DNA of 64,000 nucleotides from JBBDNT01 sp040877445 (GCA_040877445.1 JBBDNT010000227.1:1-64000), one strand, 5' to 3'; shown: positions 17,030 to 25,618, counted from the stretch's first letter. Made by a program: numbers and translations. The notes: a model not told the origin generated them from the letters alone.

Positions 17030-17548
17030 ATGGCGGAGCAACGGACGCAAGACCGGTTCCGGCTGGGGTTTCTCACCGCCGTGCGGATCGGGGCGGGAGG
17101 GCACGTCGGCGGACTGCTGGTGACCAACCGCCAGGGCCGGCCGCTCGAGTTCCAGTGCACCACCCCCGTCCGCCCCAACCGCACGCAGGAGATTCTGTAC
17201 GGCCCGACGCTGTTGCCGTTCGTGCTGGGCGAGCTGATCGGCAAGACGCTCGTCGAGCGCGTCGGCGTGAAGCCCGATCTGCTGCTGGTCGAGGGCGAGG
17301 ACTTCCTCGGACTGCGGGAGCACGTGGCGATTCCCGTCGGCTGCGTGCTGACCGATGAATCGCCCGCGGCGGAACAGGAGAAGGCGACGCTCGGCCGGCA
17401 GAGCATCCGCGTGCATCCCGACTTTACGGAGGATCGTGCGGCGGTCGGCAAGGCGGCGGAATCGGTCCCCGCGGACGCCGATCTGCTCGAACCGTTCGAA
17501 CGCGTCCGCGAGGCATTGAAGGAAACGCTCACGGCGGGAGCGGCGTGA
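17030..17548 (+). CDS. Conserved hypothetical protein
   Basis: A protein of 172 residues, soluble, without signal peptide or membrane segment. The first 115 residues are alpha/beta with phrases GFLTAVRIGAGGHVGGLLVTN, LEFQCTTPVRPNRTQEILYGPTL and LLLVEGEDFLGLREHVAIPVG; the tail is acidic. I do not recognise a catalytic motif. It lies upstream of, and in the same direction as, the SNF2 helicase, but a palindromic element separates them, so a shared transcript is uncertain. Confidence 0.65.
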   Translation: MAEQRTQDRFRLGFLTAVRIGAGGHVGGLLVTNRQGRPLEFQCTTPVRPNRTQEILYGPTLLPFVLGELIGKTLVERVGVKPDLLLVEGEDFLGLREHVAIPVGCVLTDESPAAEQEKATLGRQSIRVHPDFTEDRAAVGKAAESVPADADLLEPFERVREALKETLTAGAA

Positions 17549-17555
17549 TGACGCC

Positions 17556-17670
17556 AATGAGCCGCGGGGTTTATCCCCGCGGTTGTCATGCGGCGACCGC
17601 AACGAAAACGCGACTGATTCCTTTCGGCCAACCGTGTTCCCACCGCGGGGATAAACCCCGCGGCTCATTT
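17556..17670. repeat. MITE-like element, GAGCCGCGGGG family, copy 1
   Basis: The left end GAGCCGCGGGGTTTATCCCC (itself palindromic) and the right end GGGGATAAACCCCGCGGCTC are inverted copies separated by about 55 bases. It is related to 35236-35350 and to the half copy at 1103-1150. It carries no coding capacity. Confidence 0.85.
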
Positions 17671-17714
17671 TCACGACGGCGATTGATCGTGCACGAACTG
17701 CGGCCAGGATCGCA

Positions 17715-19592
17715 ATGGACGAACGCAACGACACTTCGCCGACGCGCTGGCAAGCCAGTGGAACCCGAGCGAAACCGCAAGCGTTCGCGGTGCTCGATGA
17801 ATGCGGCAGCCGCGGCGTCGCGCTCGATCTCGCCGCCGATGCGTATCCCTCGGGAGTGAACGGCGCGCTCGCCCGGCAGCCGAAGATCGAGAGCCACCCG
17901 CTCCTCCTGCTTGGGAAGGCGGCGTTCGTCCCCTCGTGGAAGCCGCATTGGACCCGCGTGCGAACGGTCGGCCTCACATTTCCCGATGGCGTCGAATTCC
18001 TGCCGACGAAAGAGGAACGATCCGAGGAATCTGCAGAGCCGGAGCATCTCCGCCCGATCGCCCCGCCGCGGCGTCCGGCGACGGATCCGGAAGGTTCCCC
18101 CCGCCCGCGGGCCACGCGCATCAAGCCGCCGGCCGATGCGCTGTCGCTCGAAGACCGGTTGTTCTATGTGTTGCAGCCGCCGTTGCAAAGCTGGCTCGCG
18201 GGGCAGGAACTGATCATGCCCTTCGAGCCGTTCCCCTACCAATACGAAGGAATCGCCTGGCTGTTCTCGCAGAAGTCGGCATTGCTCGCCGACGAGATGG
18301 GGCTGGGCAAGACCATGCAGTCGATCACGGCGATCCGCCTGCTGTTGCGGAGCGGGCAGGTGCGGAAGGTGCTGTTGATCTGCCCCAAGCCCTTGATTCC
18401 CAACTGGCAGCGCGAGTTCCGCATGTGGGCCGAGGAACTGCCGATCGTCACGATCGAAGGGGACTCCGCCCGCCGGCGGATGCTGTGGACGATGCCCGGC
18501 ATTCCGATTCGCGTCGCCAACTACGAGCTGCTGGTGCGGGACTTCGAAGCGCTCACTGAGGACGAACGCCCGCTGTTCGACCTCGTCGTCCTCGATGAGG
18601 CGCAGCGCATCAAGAACCGCGACTCGCGCACCGCCGAAACCGCCCGCGGGATCGCCCGCAAGCGAAGCTGGGCCCTCACCGGCACGCCGATCGAAAATCG
18701 GCCCGAAGAACTCGCCGCCCTGTTCGAGTATATGGAGGTCATCCCGCCGCGCGGCACGCCCGACTTGCGGCAGCTTTCGCGGCTGGCGAAGGATTACATC
18801 CTTCGCCGGACGAAAGACCTCGTGCTGACCGATCTGCCGCCGCGGCTCGATCGCGACGAGCATCTCGAACTCGCCCCTGCGCAGAAGCTCGCCTATCAGG
18901 CGGCCGAGAAGGAAGGCGTGTTCCAACTCGACGAGATGGGCGACTCGATCAGCATTCAGCACGTGTTCGAGCTGGTGCTGCGGTTGAAGCAGATCACCAA
19001 TTACGACCCGCTGACCGGGGAGAGCGCCAAGTTCGAACGCCTCTCCGCGGAGATGGAGGAGATCGCGGCTTGCGGCGGCAAGGCGATCCTGTTCAGCCAG
19101 TGGACGAAGACGCTGGACTGGCTGGCGGCCCGGATGGAACGGTTCGGCACGCTGACCTACCACGGCGGCGTGCCGACGAAGAAACGCGAGCCGATTCTCA
19201 ACCGATTCCGCGACGATCCCGACGCGCATCTTTTGTTGATGAGCTACGGCACCGGCGCGGTGGGGCTGAATCTGCAATTCGCCGGTTACGTCTTCCTGTT
19301 CGACCGCTGGTGGAACCCGGCGGTCGAGGACCAGGCGATCAACCGGGCGCACCGCATCGGCCAGAAGAACCCGGTGATCGTGACGAAGTTCATCTCGAAG
19401 GACACGATCGAAGAGCGGATCGACCTCGTGCTCCAGCAGAAGCGCGAGCTGTTCCACGCGATCCTCGGCGGCGACGACAACGCGAACGCCTCGCTGAGCC
19501 TCACCGCATCGGAAATCTTCGGGCTGTTCGATCTGAAGGCCCGCGCGGGCAAGGGAACGAAAAAGATCGGCCCGGAACCCGCCGCCGCGTGA
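17715..19592 (+). CDS. SNF2-family ATP-dependent helicase/translocase
   Basis: A protein of 625 residues. The ATPase core has motif I LADEMGLGKT (191-200), motif II DEAQ (294-297), motif III LTGTPIEN (321-328), and motif VI QAINRAHRIGQ near residue 540, all diagnostic of SNF2 (RapA/HepA-like) DNA translocases. The N-terminal 150 residues are lineage-specific. The AAACCGCAAGCG 12-mer at 17772-17783 is read in frame as Ala-Lys-Pro-Gln-Ala (residues 19-23). The likely role is remodelling of DNA-protein complexes in the cytoplasm. The ATG at 17715 follows a short spacer after a palindromic element. Confidence 0.92.
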   Translation: MDERNDTSPTRWQASGTRAKPQAFAVLDECGSRGVALDLAADAYPSGVNGALARQPKIESHPLLLLGKAAFVPSWKPHWTRVRTVGLTFPDGVEFLPTKEERSEESAEPEHLRPIAPPRRPATDPEGSPRPRATRIKPPADALSLEDRLFYVLQPPLQSWLAGQELIMPFEPFPYQYEGIAWLFSQKSALLADEMGLGKTMQSITAIRLLLRSGQVRKVLLICPKPLIPNWQREFRMWAEELPIVTIEGDSARRRMLWTMPGIPIRVANYELLVRDFEALTEDERPLFDLVVLDEAQRIKNRDSRTAETARGIARKRSWALTGTPIENRPEELAALFEYMEVIPPRGTPDLRQLSRLAKDYILRRTKDLVLTDLPPRLDRDEHLELAPAQKLAYQAAEKEGVFQLDEMGDSISIQHVFELVLRLKQITNYDPLTGESAKFERLSAEMEEIAACGGKAILFSQWTKTLDWLAARMERFGTLTYHGGVPTKKREPILNRFRDDPDAHLLLMSYGTGAVGLNLQFAGYVFLFDRWWNPAVEDQAINRAHRIGQKNPVIVTKFISKDTIEERIDLVLQQKRELFHAILGGDDNANASLSLTASEIFGLFDLKARAGKGTKKIGPEPAAA

Positions 19593-19620
19593 GCGCGCTT
19601 CCCATGAAGGCGCGCACCCC

Positions 19621-19683
19621 AAGGAGCCGCGCACGAAGTAAGCGGCCGATCCGGCGAATCCCGCTTACTCCGTGCGCGGCTCC
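19621..19683. repeat. Hairpin, GGAGCCGCGCACG family, copy 2
   Basis: Arms of 24 bases that begin AAGGAGCCGCGCACGAAGTA, with one mismatch, around a 16-base loop. It sits between two convergent genes (SNF2 helicase and the minus-strand hypothetical), so it could serve as a two-way terminator. Confidence 0.85.
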
Positions 19684-19730
19684 ACTGTCGCGAGGAGGCC
19701 GACCCGTCTTTTCGCTCACCGAGTCGGCTC

Positions 19731-20174
19731 TCACGGCATTCTTGCGCCCGGTGGCTTCGTGCCATTCTCGGCGAGGTAGTTGCCGACGTGGATTCTGTAG
19801 ACCGTGCCGACGCTGGCTCGTTCGGGATCGACCAAGTCGATCAACAGGTCGATCCGGGAGTTGGCCAGCATCTCCGCGTTTCCGGAGAAATCGAACCACG
19901 CCCCTGCTTTTCCCACTCGCACCTGAACGGGAACCGCCAACAGTCGCTTGCCCTTCACGACGATCGCCACATCGACCCTTGCGACCCGCCGACTTTCCTG
20001 CTTCGGTACGTCTACATGGATGCGTATCGACCCGTCGGATCGTTCCTCGGCGGTGAGCCGGAAAACATCGATGCCGTCCGCTTCGTGAAGCCCCGATCTC
20101 GCCGGATGCCGATCCGCACTGGCGATCGCATCTCTCTTGGAAGGATTGCCAATCCGTCTGACCACGCCTTCCAT
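19731..20174 (-). CDS. Hypothetical protein, probably beta-rich
   Basis: An open frame of 147 residues from the ATG at 20174. The part from about residue 30 (DGIDVFRLTAEERSDGSIRIHVDV) to the end alternates hydrophobic and polar residues as in a beta sandwich and ends in VYRIHVGNYLAENGTKP. No family is recognised. The frame is open upstream to 20696 but crosses three repeats there, so that extension is not protein. The gene may have lost its true 5' end to repeat insertion. Confidence 0.4.
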   Translation of the reverse strand: MEGVVRRIGNPSKRDAIASADRHPARSGLHEADGIDVFRLTAEERSDGSIRIHVDVPKQESRRVARVDVAIVVKGKRLLAVPVQVRVGKAGAWFDFSGNAEMLANSRIDLLIDLVDPERASVGTVYRIHVGNYLAENGTKPPGARMP

Positions 20175-20308
20175 GTCGAGTCGTTTTACCCCAGCCGGCC
20201 GATGAATGCGATGGAAGGATGATTTCCGCGCAAGACCGCTACGATGTCGCGGAATCCTCAGAGGTTGTGAACCTTTCTGTTTCCGCTGACGACGCACCCA
20301 ACCGTCTT

Positions 20309-20460
20309 TCCCGCGCAGGCGCTTTTCCGTCATTCCCGCGCAGTGCCTGCCCTCGCGAAGGCGGGGGCGGGAATCCAGCAATCGCCAACGCGGCCACCCT
20401 ATGGGATCACTGTCCGTGCATCGACTGGATTCCCGCCTTCGCGGGAATGACGACGCGAAA
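20309..20460. repeat. Inverted repeat with CATTCCCGC ends
   Basis: The left side carries TCATTCCCGCGCAG, then GCGAAGGCGGGGGCGGGAATC; the right side reads GGATTCCCGCCTTCGCGGGA followed by ATGACG. It resembles the CGTCATTCCCGCGAAGGCGG repeat known from many bacterial genomes. Confidence 0.7.
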
Positions 20461-20516
20461 GATTCACAACCTCTCAGCGAGCCTTTCGCGTCTTCGGACG
20501 GGAGAGAATGCGGCGG

Positions 20517-20660
20517 ATCGGCGGGTAGGACGGATTCGCAATCCGTCGTACCCGCCTGCCGAACGACGTGCGGCGCGCGAGCGAGCCTTCGATACGATCC
20601 GGAACCGCGATCCGAAGGGACAGCCGGTCGGTGGCGGACGGAATTCAATTCCGTCCTACG
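20517..20660. repeat. Two-palindrome element, GGGTAGGACGGATT family, copy 2
   Basis: GCGGGTAGGACGGATT with AATCCGTCGTACCCGC (20520-20556) and CGGACGGAATTCAATTCCGT (20637-20656), spaced as in copy 1 at 14335-14482. It lies just upstream of the DnaJ-like gene. Confidence 0.8.
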
Positions 20661-20697
20661 GCCGGAGTCGGAGGATCGCCGAACCTTCGGCCCCATC

Positions 20698-20727
20698 TTG
20701 AATTCGATCGAAACCCGCCCCTAGAAT
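20698..20727 (+). promoter_or_regulatory. Promoter-like boxes for a leaderless dnaJ-like transcript
   Basis: TTGAAT (20698-20703) and TAGAAT (20722-20727) with an 18-base spacer. Transcription would begin at or next to the ATG at 20734, and no Shine-Dalgarno sequence is present, which suggests a leaderless mRNA. Confidence 0.45.
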
Positions 20728-20733
20728 GCCGCA

Positions 20734-21675
20734 ATGGCCGACGAAGACTACTACAAGGTGCTGGGGGTCGCGCGCGACGCCTCGCCGGCGGAAGTGCGCA
20801 AGGCGTACAAGAAAATCGTCCGCGAGAACCACCCCGACATGAAGCCGGACGACAAGCAAGCCGCCGAACGCTTCAAGCAGGCGCAGGACGCGTATTCCGT
20901 CCTGGGAGACGCCGAGAAGCGGAAGCAATACGATCAGTTCGGCCACACCTTCCGCGGCGGCGGGCCGTTCCCCGGCGGAGGCGGTCGCACCTACAGCTGG
21001 GGCGGCGGCGGTCCCGGCGGCGGCGGAGCGGTCGACATCGAAGAACTCTTCGGCGGAGGCGGGTTCGACATTCGCGACTTGTTCGGCGGAGGAGGAGGGC
21101 GCGGGTATCGCGGCACGCGTCAGGCCCCGCCGGTCAAAGGCGCGGACCTGCGGATCGAAATCCAGGTCCCCTTCCATGTCGCCGCCCTCGGCGGCAAGCA
21201 CGACATGCATCTCTCCCGCGACGGCCGCCCGGAGACGATCACCGCGAAGATCCCCGCGGGCATCGAAGACGGCAGCGTGATCCGCCTTGCCGGACAGGGC
21301 GAACCGGGACCGGCGGGAGCGGGCGATCTGCTGGTCACCGTGCGCGTCGCCCTGCACCCGTACTTTCGCCGCGAGAAGAACGACATCCATCTCGACGTCC
21401 CCGTCACGCCGACTGAAGCCGCCCTCGGCGCGAAGGTCGAAGTCCCCACGCTCGACGAAGGCCCGGTCGTCGTGACCATTCCCGAAGGAAGTTCCAGCGG
21501 GCGGAAACTGCGGCTGCGCGAAAAGGGAATCGTCGATCGCAAATCGGGCAAGCGGGGGGACCAGTACGTCGTCGTGAAGGTCGTCGTCCCGCCGCATCCC
21601 AACGACGAGGCGCGCGACTTGTTCACGCGGCTGGCCAAAGCGCAACCGTTCGATCCGCGGGCGGGATCGTGGTGA
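20734..21675 (+). CDS. DnaJ-family co-chaperone, CbpA-like (type B)
   Basis: A protein of 313 residues. The J domain (residues 4-68) contains the HPD motif at 33-35, which stimulates DnaK ATPase. A Gly/Phe/Pro-rich linker (about 70-128) follows, then two DnaJ C-terminal beta-barrel domains (about 135-300), with no CxxCxGxG zinc fingers between them, as in CbpA/DjlA-like type B proteins. It acts in the cytoplasm in protein folding. It is followed by a 12-mer AAACCGCAAGCG copy at 21698. Confidence 0.93.
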   Translation: MADEDYYKVLGVARDASPAEVRKAYKKIVRENHPDMKPDDKQAAERFKQAQDAYSVLGDAEKRKQYDQFGHTFRGGGPFPGGGGRTYSWGGGGPGGGGAVDIEELFGGGGFDIRDLFGGGGGRGYRGTRQAPPVKGADLRIEIQVPFHVAALGGKHDMHLSRDGRPETITAKIPAGIEDGSVIRLAGQGEPGPAGAGDLLVTVRVALHPYFRREKNDIHLDVPVTPTEAALGAKVEVPTLDEGPVVVTIPEGSSSGRKLRLREKGIVDRKSGKRGDQYVVVKVVVPPHPNDEARDLFTRLAKAQPFDPRAGSW

Positions 21676-21740
21676 CGTGCGTTTCCCGCGCGCCGCGAAA
21701 CCGCAAGCGTGCCGATGACCGAGACGAGGTGGAGGCAACG

Positions 21741-22193
21741 ATGGTTCCGGCTCGGCGCGCGATCTCTGGTTGGCGCCGCGGAATGGCGCCGGGGCTCGCG
21801 GCGATCCTCCTGATCTTCGTCGTTCCCACCGATTCGATCGCGCAGGAGCCGGAGCGCGCCCCGGTGGACGCGGCCGCCGCGGTGGAGAGCGATCACGGCG
21901 ACGCGGACGCGGACGCGGCCGAGGCGGCGCGGCGGGCGGCGAAGGAGCGCGCGCGGCGGGAGCGCGTCGTGGCCAGCGGGTTGCTGGCGATCGTCGGGAT
22001 CGCGATCATCGGCGGAATGCTGATCATCGTGACGATCCTGTGGGGAGGCAGCTTGCGCAAACGCGTGCGGACCGCCCCGCGGGCCACTCCGCCGCAGGAC
22101 GAGTTATGGTATTTGCGAAAGCCGAAACCGGAGGACTCGGAATCGGTGAAGACCGAAGAACCACCGTCCGACGACGCGAAACCGCAAGCGTGA
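21741..22193 (+). CDS. Exported single-span membrane protein
   Basis: A protein of 150 residues: a signal-like hydrophobic segment (about 15-37), a charged Ala/Arg/Asp/Glu helix (45-80), a strong membrane segment (about 81-104) and a cytoplasmic-looking tail. GGAGG five bases upstream fixes the ATG at 21741 in preference to an upstream GTG. The last five residues, Ala-Lys-Pro-Gln-Ala, and the bases just before the stop are a copy of the AAACCGCAAGCG repeat, so the repeat supplies the C-terminus. Function unknown; it precedes rnpA by 53 bases. Confidence 0.65.
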   Translation: MVPARRAISGWRRGMAPGLAAILLIFVVPTDSIAQEPERAPVDAAAAVESDHGDADADAAEAARRAAKERARRERVVASGLLAIVGIAIIGGMLIIVTILWGGSLRKRVRTAPRATPPQDELWYLRKPKPEDSESVKTEEPPSDDAKPQA

Positions 22194-22246
22194 CGCCGCC
22201 CCCCTTCTTCTACCCACAACCGACTATCCACTACCCACTATTCCCC

Positions 22247-22609
22247 GTGAAACCCCTCGGCCGACCGCCACACCTCCGCCTTCGCTCCCCGAAGGAGTTC
22301 GCCCGCGTGTACGACGCGCAGCAAAAGGCCGGCGACGGGCATCTGCTGCTGTTCGCCGCGTCGAACGAACTCGGCCACGCGCGGTGCGGAGTGAGCGTCT
22401 CGCGGAAGCACGGCGGCGCGGTGCGGCGCAACCGGCTGAAGCGATTGCTGCGCGAGGCGTTCCGGTTGGAACGCCCCGAGTTGCCCAGCGATCTCGACCT
22501 GATCCTCATTCCCCGCCCGGATTCCGGGGCGACGCTCGACGACTACCGCCGATCGTTGTACGCCCTGGCGTGGAAGCTGTCGCGGCGAATGGCGAAGGAG
22601 CGGGAATGA
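22247..22609 (+). CDS. rnpA: Ribonuclease P protein component
   Basis: A protein of 120 residues, basic, with RSPKEFARVY, RCGVSVSRKHGGAVRRNRLKR and LLREAFR, the central RnpA signature that binds the RNase P RNA and the 5' leader of pre-tRNA. The GTG at 22247 is the last start before the RSPKEF conserved block. It overlaps yidD by four bases (ATGA), the widely conserved rnpA-yidD pair. rpmH and yidC, often adjacent in other bacteria, are not here. Confidence 0.92.
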   Translation: MKPLGRPPHLRLRSPKEFARVYDAQQKAGDGHLLLFAASNELGHARCGVSVSRKHGGAVRRNRLKRLLREAFRLERPELPSDLDLILIPRPDSGATLDDYRRSLYALAWKLSRRMAKERE

Positions 22610-22842
22610 GCGCGGCGCGGTGGATCATCGAGTTGCCGGCGCGATTGCTGATCCTTTTCGTGCGAGGCTATCAGATCGTCCTCAGCCCGATCTTCGGCCG
22701 GCAATGCCGGTTCTATCCCACGTGCAGCGAGTACTTCATCCAGGCGGTTCGGAAGTACGGCGCCCTCCGCGGGGCCTGGCGCGGCGTGCGCCGCATCTGC
22801 CGCTGCCATCCGTTTCACCCCGGCGGGTACGATCCGCCGTAG
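22606..22842 (+). CDS. yidD: Membrane protein insertion efficiency factor YidD
   Basis: A protein of 78 residues with the YidD pattern: an amphipathic N-terminal segment (LLILFVRGYQIVLSP), then RFYPTCSEYFIQAV and CRCHPFHPGGYDP with conserved cysteines. It associates with the inner membrane and helps YidC-dependent insertion. The ATG overlaps the rnpA stop, so translation is coupled. Confidence 0.95.
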   Translation: MSAARWIIELPARLLILFVRGYQIVLSPIFGRQCRFYPTCSEYFIQAVRKYGALRGAWRGVRRICRCHPFHPGGYDPP

Positions 22843-22878
22843 GAAGAAGGAAGAAGGAAGAAGGAAGAAGGAACAACG
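22841..22878. repeat. Heptamer tandem repeat GGAAGAA
   Basis: About five tandem units of AGGAAGA follow the yidD stop codon. Related short runs are found at 46773-46800 and, with a different heptamer, at 31840-31905. Confidence 0.85.
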
Positions 22879-22942
22879 AAGGTGAAACCGGGCCTCCGCA
22901 CGCTTGCGGTTTCGCGCTGTCGAACAAATCTCGAACCGTCCC

Positions 22943-23308
22943 CTACCAGCCGGTCGTCGCGATCACGATCACGACGACGCAAAGCCCCAGCAACAGCAGC
23001 GGATGCAGGAACAACGCGATGATGGCGAGCGTTTGCGGCCGCCCCTGCGCCCGGAACGATCCCCACAGGCTCGCGAACAGCGCGCCGAGAATCAGCACCG
23101 GCCAGCCCAGCATCATGGGAGATATGGGGTCTCCCGACCTGCTCCACCCGAAAATCAATGGTGTGGCCCACGCGACGATCGTCCAGGGCAACGCCAGCTT
23201 GGCGACCGTCGCCGTGAAGACGCTCATCCGCCCCTGCAACCGCCGCACATGAAGCGCCCAGCGGTCGCACGGTTCGGATTCCGGCGATGAAGTCGATTCG
23301 TCGCTCAC
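22943..23308 (-). CDS. Small membrane protein, three helices
   Basis: A protein of 121 residues: acidic N-terminus, then hydrophobic segments at about 33-54, 65-85 and 95-118. No recognisable motif. It is the last gene of a minus-strand run of six small membrane or lipoprotein genes (22943-26005) with gaps of 12-84 bases, so it may be part of one operon. Confidence 0.55.
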   Translation of the reverse strand: MSDESTSSPESEPCDRWALHVRRLQGRMSVFTATVAKLALPWTIVAWATPLIFGWSRSGDPISPMMLGWPVLILGALFASLWGSFRAQGRPQTLAIIALFLHPLLLLGLCVVVIVIATTGW

Positions 23309-23381
23309 GGCATGGTGAAGGGTGATGCGGACTACGCGATCTCATTCAACGCCCGGCCAGGGCCGCCCGGTTCGGCCCTGC

Positions 23382-23960
23382 TCACTGCACCGACAAGTTA
23401 TTCAGCAGGACCGAATCGCTTCGCGAGAACAGCCAGGCCAGAAGCGTGAAACCGGACACGAACAGCACGAACATGACGATGACGACGCCCGCCGCGATGT
23501 TCGACGAGAGCCAGAGAAGAGTGAAACCGGACCAGAACAGCAGCCAGGCGACCGCGAACGCCAGCGCGAATTGAATGGACCGGTGCATCCCGTACGACAG
23601 GCACGAGACCGACGGGGCGGACGGGTCGTAGCGCACCGAAACGCCTTTCGCCTCCCGCAGCTTCCGGTGGATCTCGTCGTGAGCTTTCCGCCCACTGCTC
23701 CCCGCGTAACCGAACGCGACGCGGGAACCCGCGTAGGCCGTTCCAGCGACGGTGTAGGCGTACTCGACCTTGACTTCGTAGGTGGTGCTCTCGCTGTCGG
23801 AAATCTCGCGAACCTCCAGCTTCGTGATCGTCGCCGACACGCTCGGCCACGCCGCCGCCCGCGTCGACTTGCGGGCGCTCCACAGCCCATACCCGAGGAT
23901 GGCGAAGCCGACCACGTGGCATACGCCGATGAAAATCGCGAGGTCGAGTTCCATGTTCAT
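23382..23960 (-). CDS. DUF3592-type membrane protein
   Basis: A protein of 192 residues. The N-terminal membrane helix (about 8-26) is followed by a soluble beta-rich domain with WPSVSATITKLEV, YEVKVEYAYTVAGTAYAG and SVRYDPSAPSVSCL, the pattern of DUF3592 proteins, then two helices (about 125-147 and 153-180). Their function is not established. The ATG at 23960 is preferred to a TTG two codons upstream. Fifth gene of the six-gene run. Confidence 0.7.
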   Translation of the reverse strand: MNMELDLAIFIGVCHVVGFAILGYGLWSARKSTRAAAWPSVSATITKLEVREISDSESTTYEVKVEYAYTVAGTAYAGSRVAFGYAGSSGRKAHDEIHRKLREAKGVSVRYDPSAPSVSCLSYGMHRSIQFALAFAVAWLLFWSGFTLLWLSSNIAAGVVIVMFVLFVSGFTLLAWLFSRSDSVLLNNLSVQ

Positions 23961-24002
23961 GCCCAAAGCTTGTTGCGGTGGAACGAATCGAAGCAGGCGA
24001 GC

Positions 24003-24380
24003 CTATCTTCCACTCGCTTTCCAGGACCAGCCGCATTTCGGACACTGGGCGGTTTCCGGCGACATGATCTGTCCGCACTCGAGACATCGAATCGGTTCGG
24101 CGGGTCCGAACGAAGTTTCCTCGTCACGCGGCTCGATGTCGCCGAACCGCTCCGCGCTCCGCGCCGATCGAGATTCCGGCGCCGTCGCGTCGTCGCGCCC
24201 CTTGTTGTACACGGCGAAAAACACCAGACCGAACAGACCGCCCATCACGAACAGGCACAACGCGCCACCGAGATCGATATGCGCGTGCCCGCCCACCATC
24301 ACGGCCAGGAGCGCGACCACCGCGAATGCGACCAAACAACCGCAACCGCCCTTGATGAACGCTCCGCCGCCGCCTTCCAT
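24003..24380 (-). CDS. Membrane protein with C-terminal zinc ribbon
   Basis: A protein of 125 residues. Two hydrophobic segments (about 14-30 and 36-58) are followed by a linker and a C-terminal CLECGQIM...CPKCGW pair of CxxC motifs, a rubredoxin-like zinc ribbon. An AGGAGG sits five bases before the ATG at 24380. Function unknown. Fourth gene of the run. Confidence 0.65.
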   Translation of the reverse strand: MEGGGGAFIKGGCGCLVAFAVVALLAVMVGGHAHIDLGGALCLFVMGGLFGLVFFAVYNKGRDDATAPESRSARSAERFGDIEPRDEETSFGPAEPIRCLECGQIMSPETAQCPKCGWSWKASGR

Positions 24381-24464
24381 CCGTACCTCCTCGCGTAGCG
24401 CCAATGCTTGGCGGACCCCGCCGTCCGATGGGCCATGAACGAAACGGAAGCCGTCGCGGTCGGG

Positions 24465-25124
24465 TCACTTCACGCGCGTGAACTTCCAACGTGATTCGTT
24501 GAACAACTCTCCGTCGATATGACGCGTGAAGAATTTCCGGAGGTCGTCGGTATCGGCGGTGATCGTGATCGTCTTGTTCCCCGGCTCGGCGTCGTCCCGT
24601 TCGCCCGCCTTTCGCGTGACGCGACCGTCGATTTTCTTCGCGGCGATCTGCTGTTCGACGAAATCATCATTCAGGTCGGACATTTCCACGTCGTCCGGCG
24701 CGACGGAAAGCCGCATGACCATGTAGCCGGCGACCTGATCGTCCTCCCAATTCTGGTTCCAGTTGGTTCGTTGTTCGTCGGGCACCTCGGTCTTCGACCA
24801 CGGAATGTGCAGCACGTGATGCTTCCCGATCGGCTCCACGAATCCGATGTAGGAAGAGAATCCGAGCGCGGTTTGATCCTTGGGTTGGCTGACCACGACG
24901 ATCCGAAGGAAGCTGGCGGGATAACCGTCGCCGGCCGGCCCGATATGCGCGTAATTGACGAGGTTGTCCGGGCAGTCCGTCGATCGGTAGACGCCGTGGA
25001 GGCTGGGAAGCGGCTTGGCGTCCGCCGGCGCGACGAGCGGATTCTCGACTGTCGGAATCGTGCATCCCGAGCAGGCGAGAAGGAAGAGGGCGACGATCGG
25101 CAAGCCGCGATTGTTCCGGTTCAT
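24465..25124 (-). CDS. Lipoprotein of unknown function
   Basis: A protein of 219 residues. Residues 1-17 are a lipoprotein signal peptide with lipobox LLAC; Cys18 would be the lipidated residue. The mature part is mixed alpha/beta with SLHGVYRSTDCPDN and GFVEPIGKHHVLHIPWS and ends in a helical, charged region. No family recognised. Third gene of the run; its maturation would need Lnt, which is encoded at 36464-38416. Confidence 0.65.
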   Translation of the reverse strand: MNRNNRGLPIVALFLLACSGCTIPTVENPLVAPADAKPLPSLHGVYRSTDCPDNLVNYAHIGPAGDGYPASFLRIVVVSQPKDQTALGFSSYIGFVEPIGKHHVLHIPWSKTEVPDEQRTNWNQNWEDDQVAGYMVMRLSVAPDDVEMSDLNDDFVEQQIAAKKIDGRVTRKAGERDDAEPGNKTITITADTDDLRKFFTRHIDGELFNESRWKFTRVK

Positions 25125-25195
25125 ATGGATGAGACCTTCTGAAATACATCGGCGGCGCCGGCCCGCGGATGCCCCTTCAAGCCGAAACCCTCGAC

Positions 25196-25606
25196 CTAAC
25201 GATCGTGACCACGCGGCTTCCACACAACGAACAGGGCGATGAAGAGCAAGACCACCAACGGCAAGTAATACCGCCTCACTCGGTACCAACTCCACTCTTC
25301 ATACTGTTCACCCAGCTCGCCGAGGCGGGCGGTCGCCGCGTGGCCGAGTCGCTTGATCGCCTCCTGATACGGTTCCGAACTTTCCAGCTCGGACTCGGCG
25401 ATGGTCTCCTCCTTGCCATCGAGGCGGACCGTTATCATGCCATCACCGGCGGATCGGAAGCCGACGACTTCGTCTTTCAGGATGACGGAAGCCTGCGATC
25501 GTGTTCGGGTCACTTGAAGCCAAGGCGACACGATCCACAACAGCCCGAGGGAAAGCGCCACGAGCGCAACGACTCGAATCAGGATATCTCTCGAGGACCA
25601 ATTCAT
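25196..25606 (-). CDS. Two-helix membrane protein
   Basis: A protein of 136 residues: a membrane helix at about 8-29, a soluble segment with ITVRLDGKEETIAESELES and a second helix at about 114-129 near the C-terminus. It may form a hairpin with a periplasmic loop of about 80 residues. Second gene of the run, 12 bases after the previous one. Confidence 0.6.
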   Translation of the reverse strand: MNWSSRDILIRVVALVALSLGLLWIVSPWLQVTRTRSQASVILKDEVVGFRSAGDGMITVRLDGKEETIAESELESSEPYQEAIKRLGHAATARLGELGEQYEEWSWYRVRRYYLPLVVLLFIALFVVWKPRGHDR

Positions 25607-25618
25607 ATCACGCAGCCT

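Noticed and set aside
22841..22878. Heptamer array as a possible CRISPR
   Set aside because: The units are seven bases long and contiguous; there are no spacers and no cas genes.
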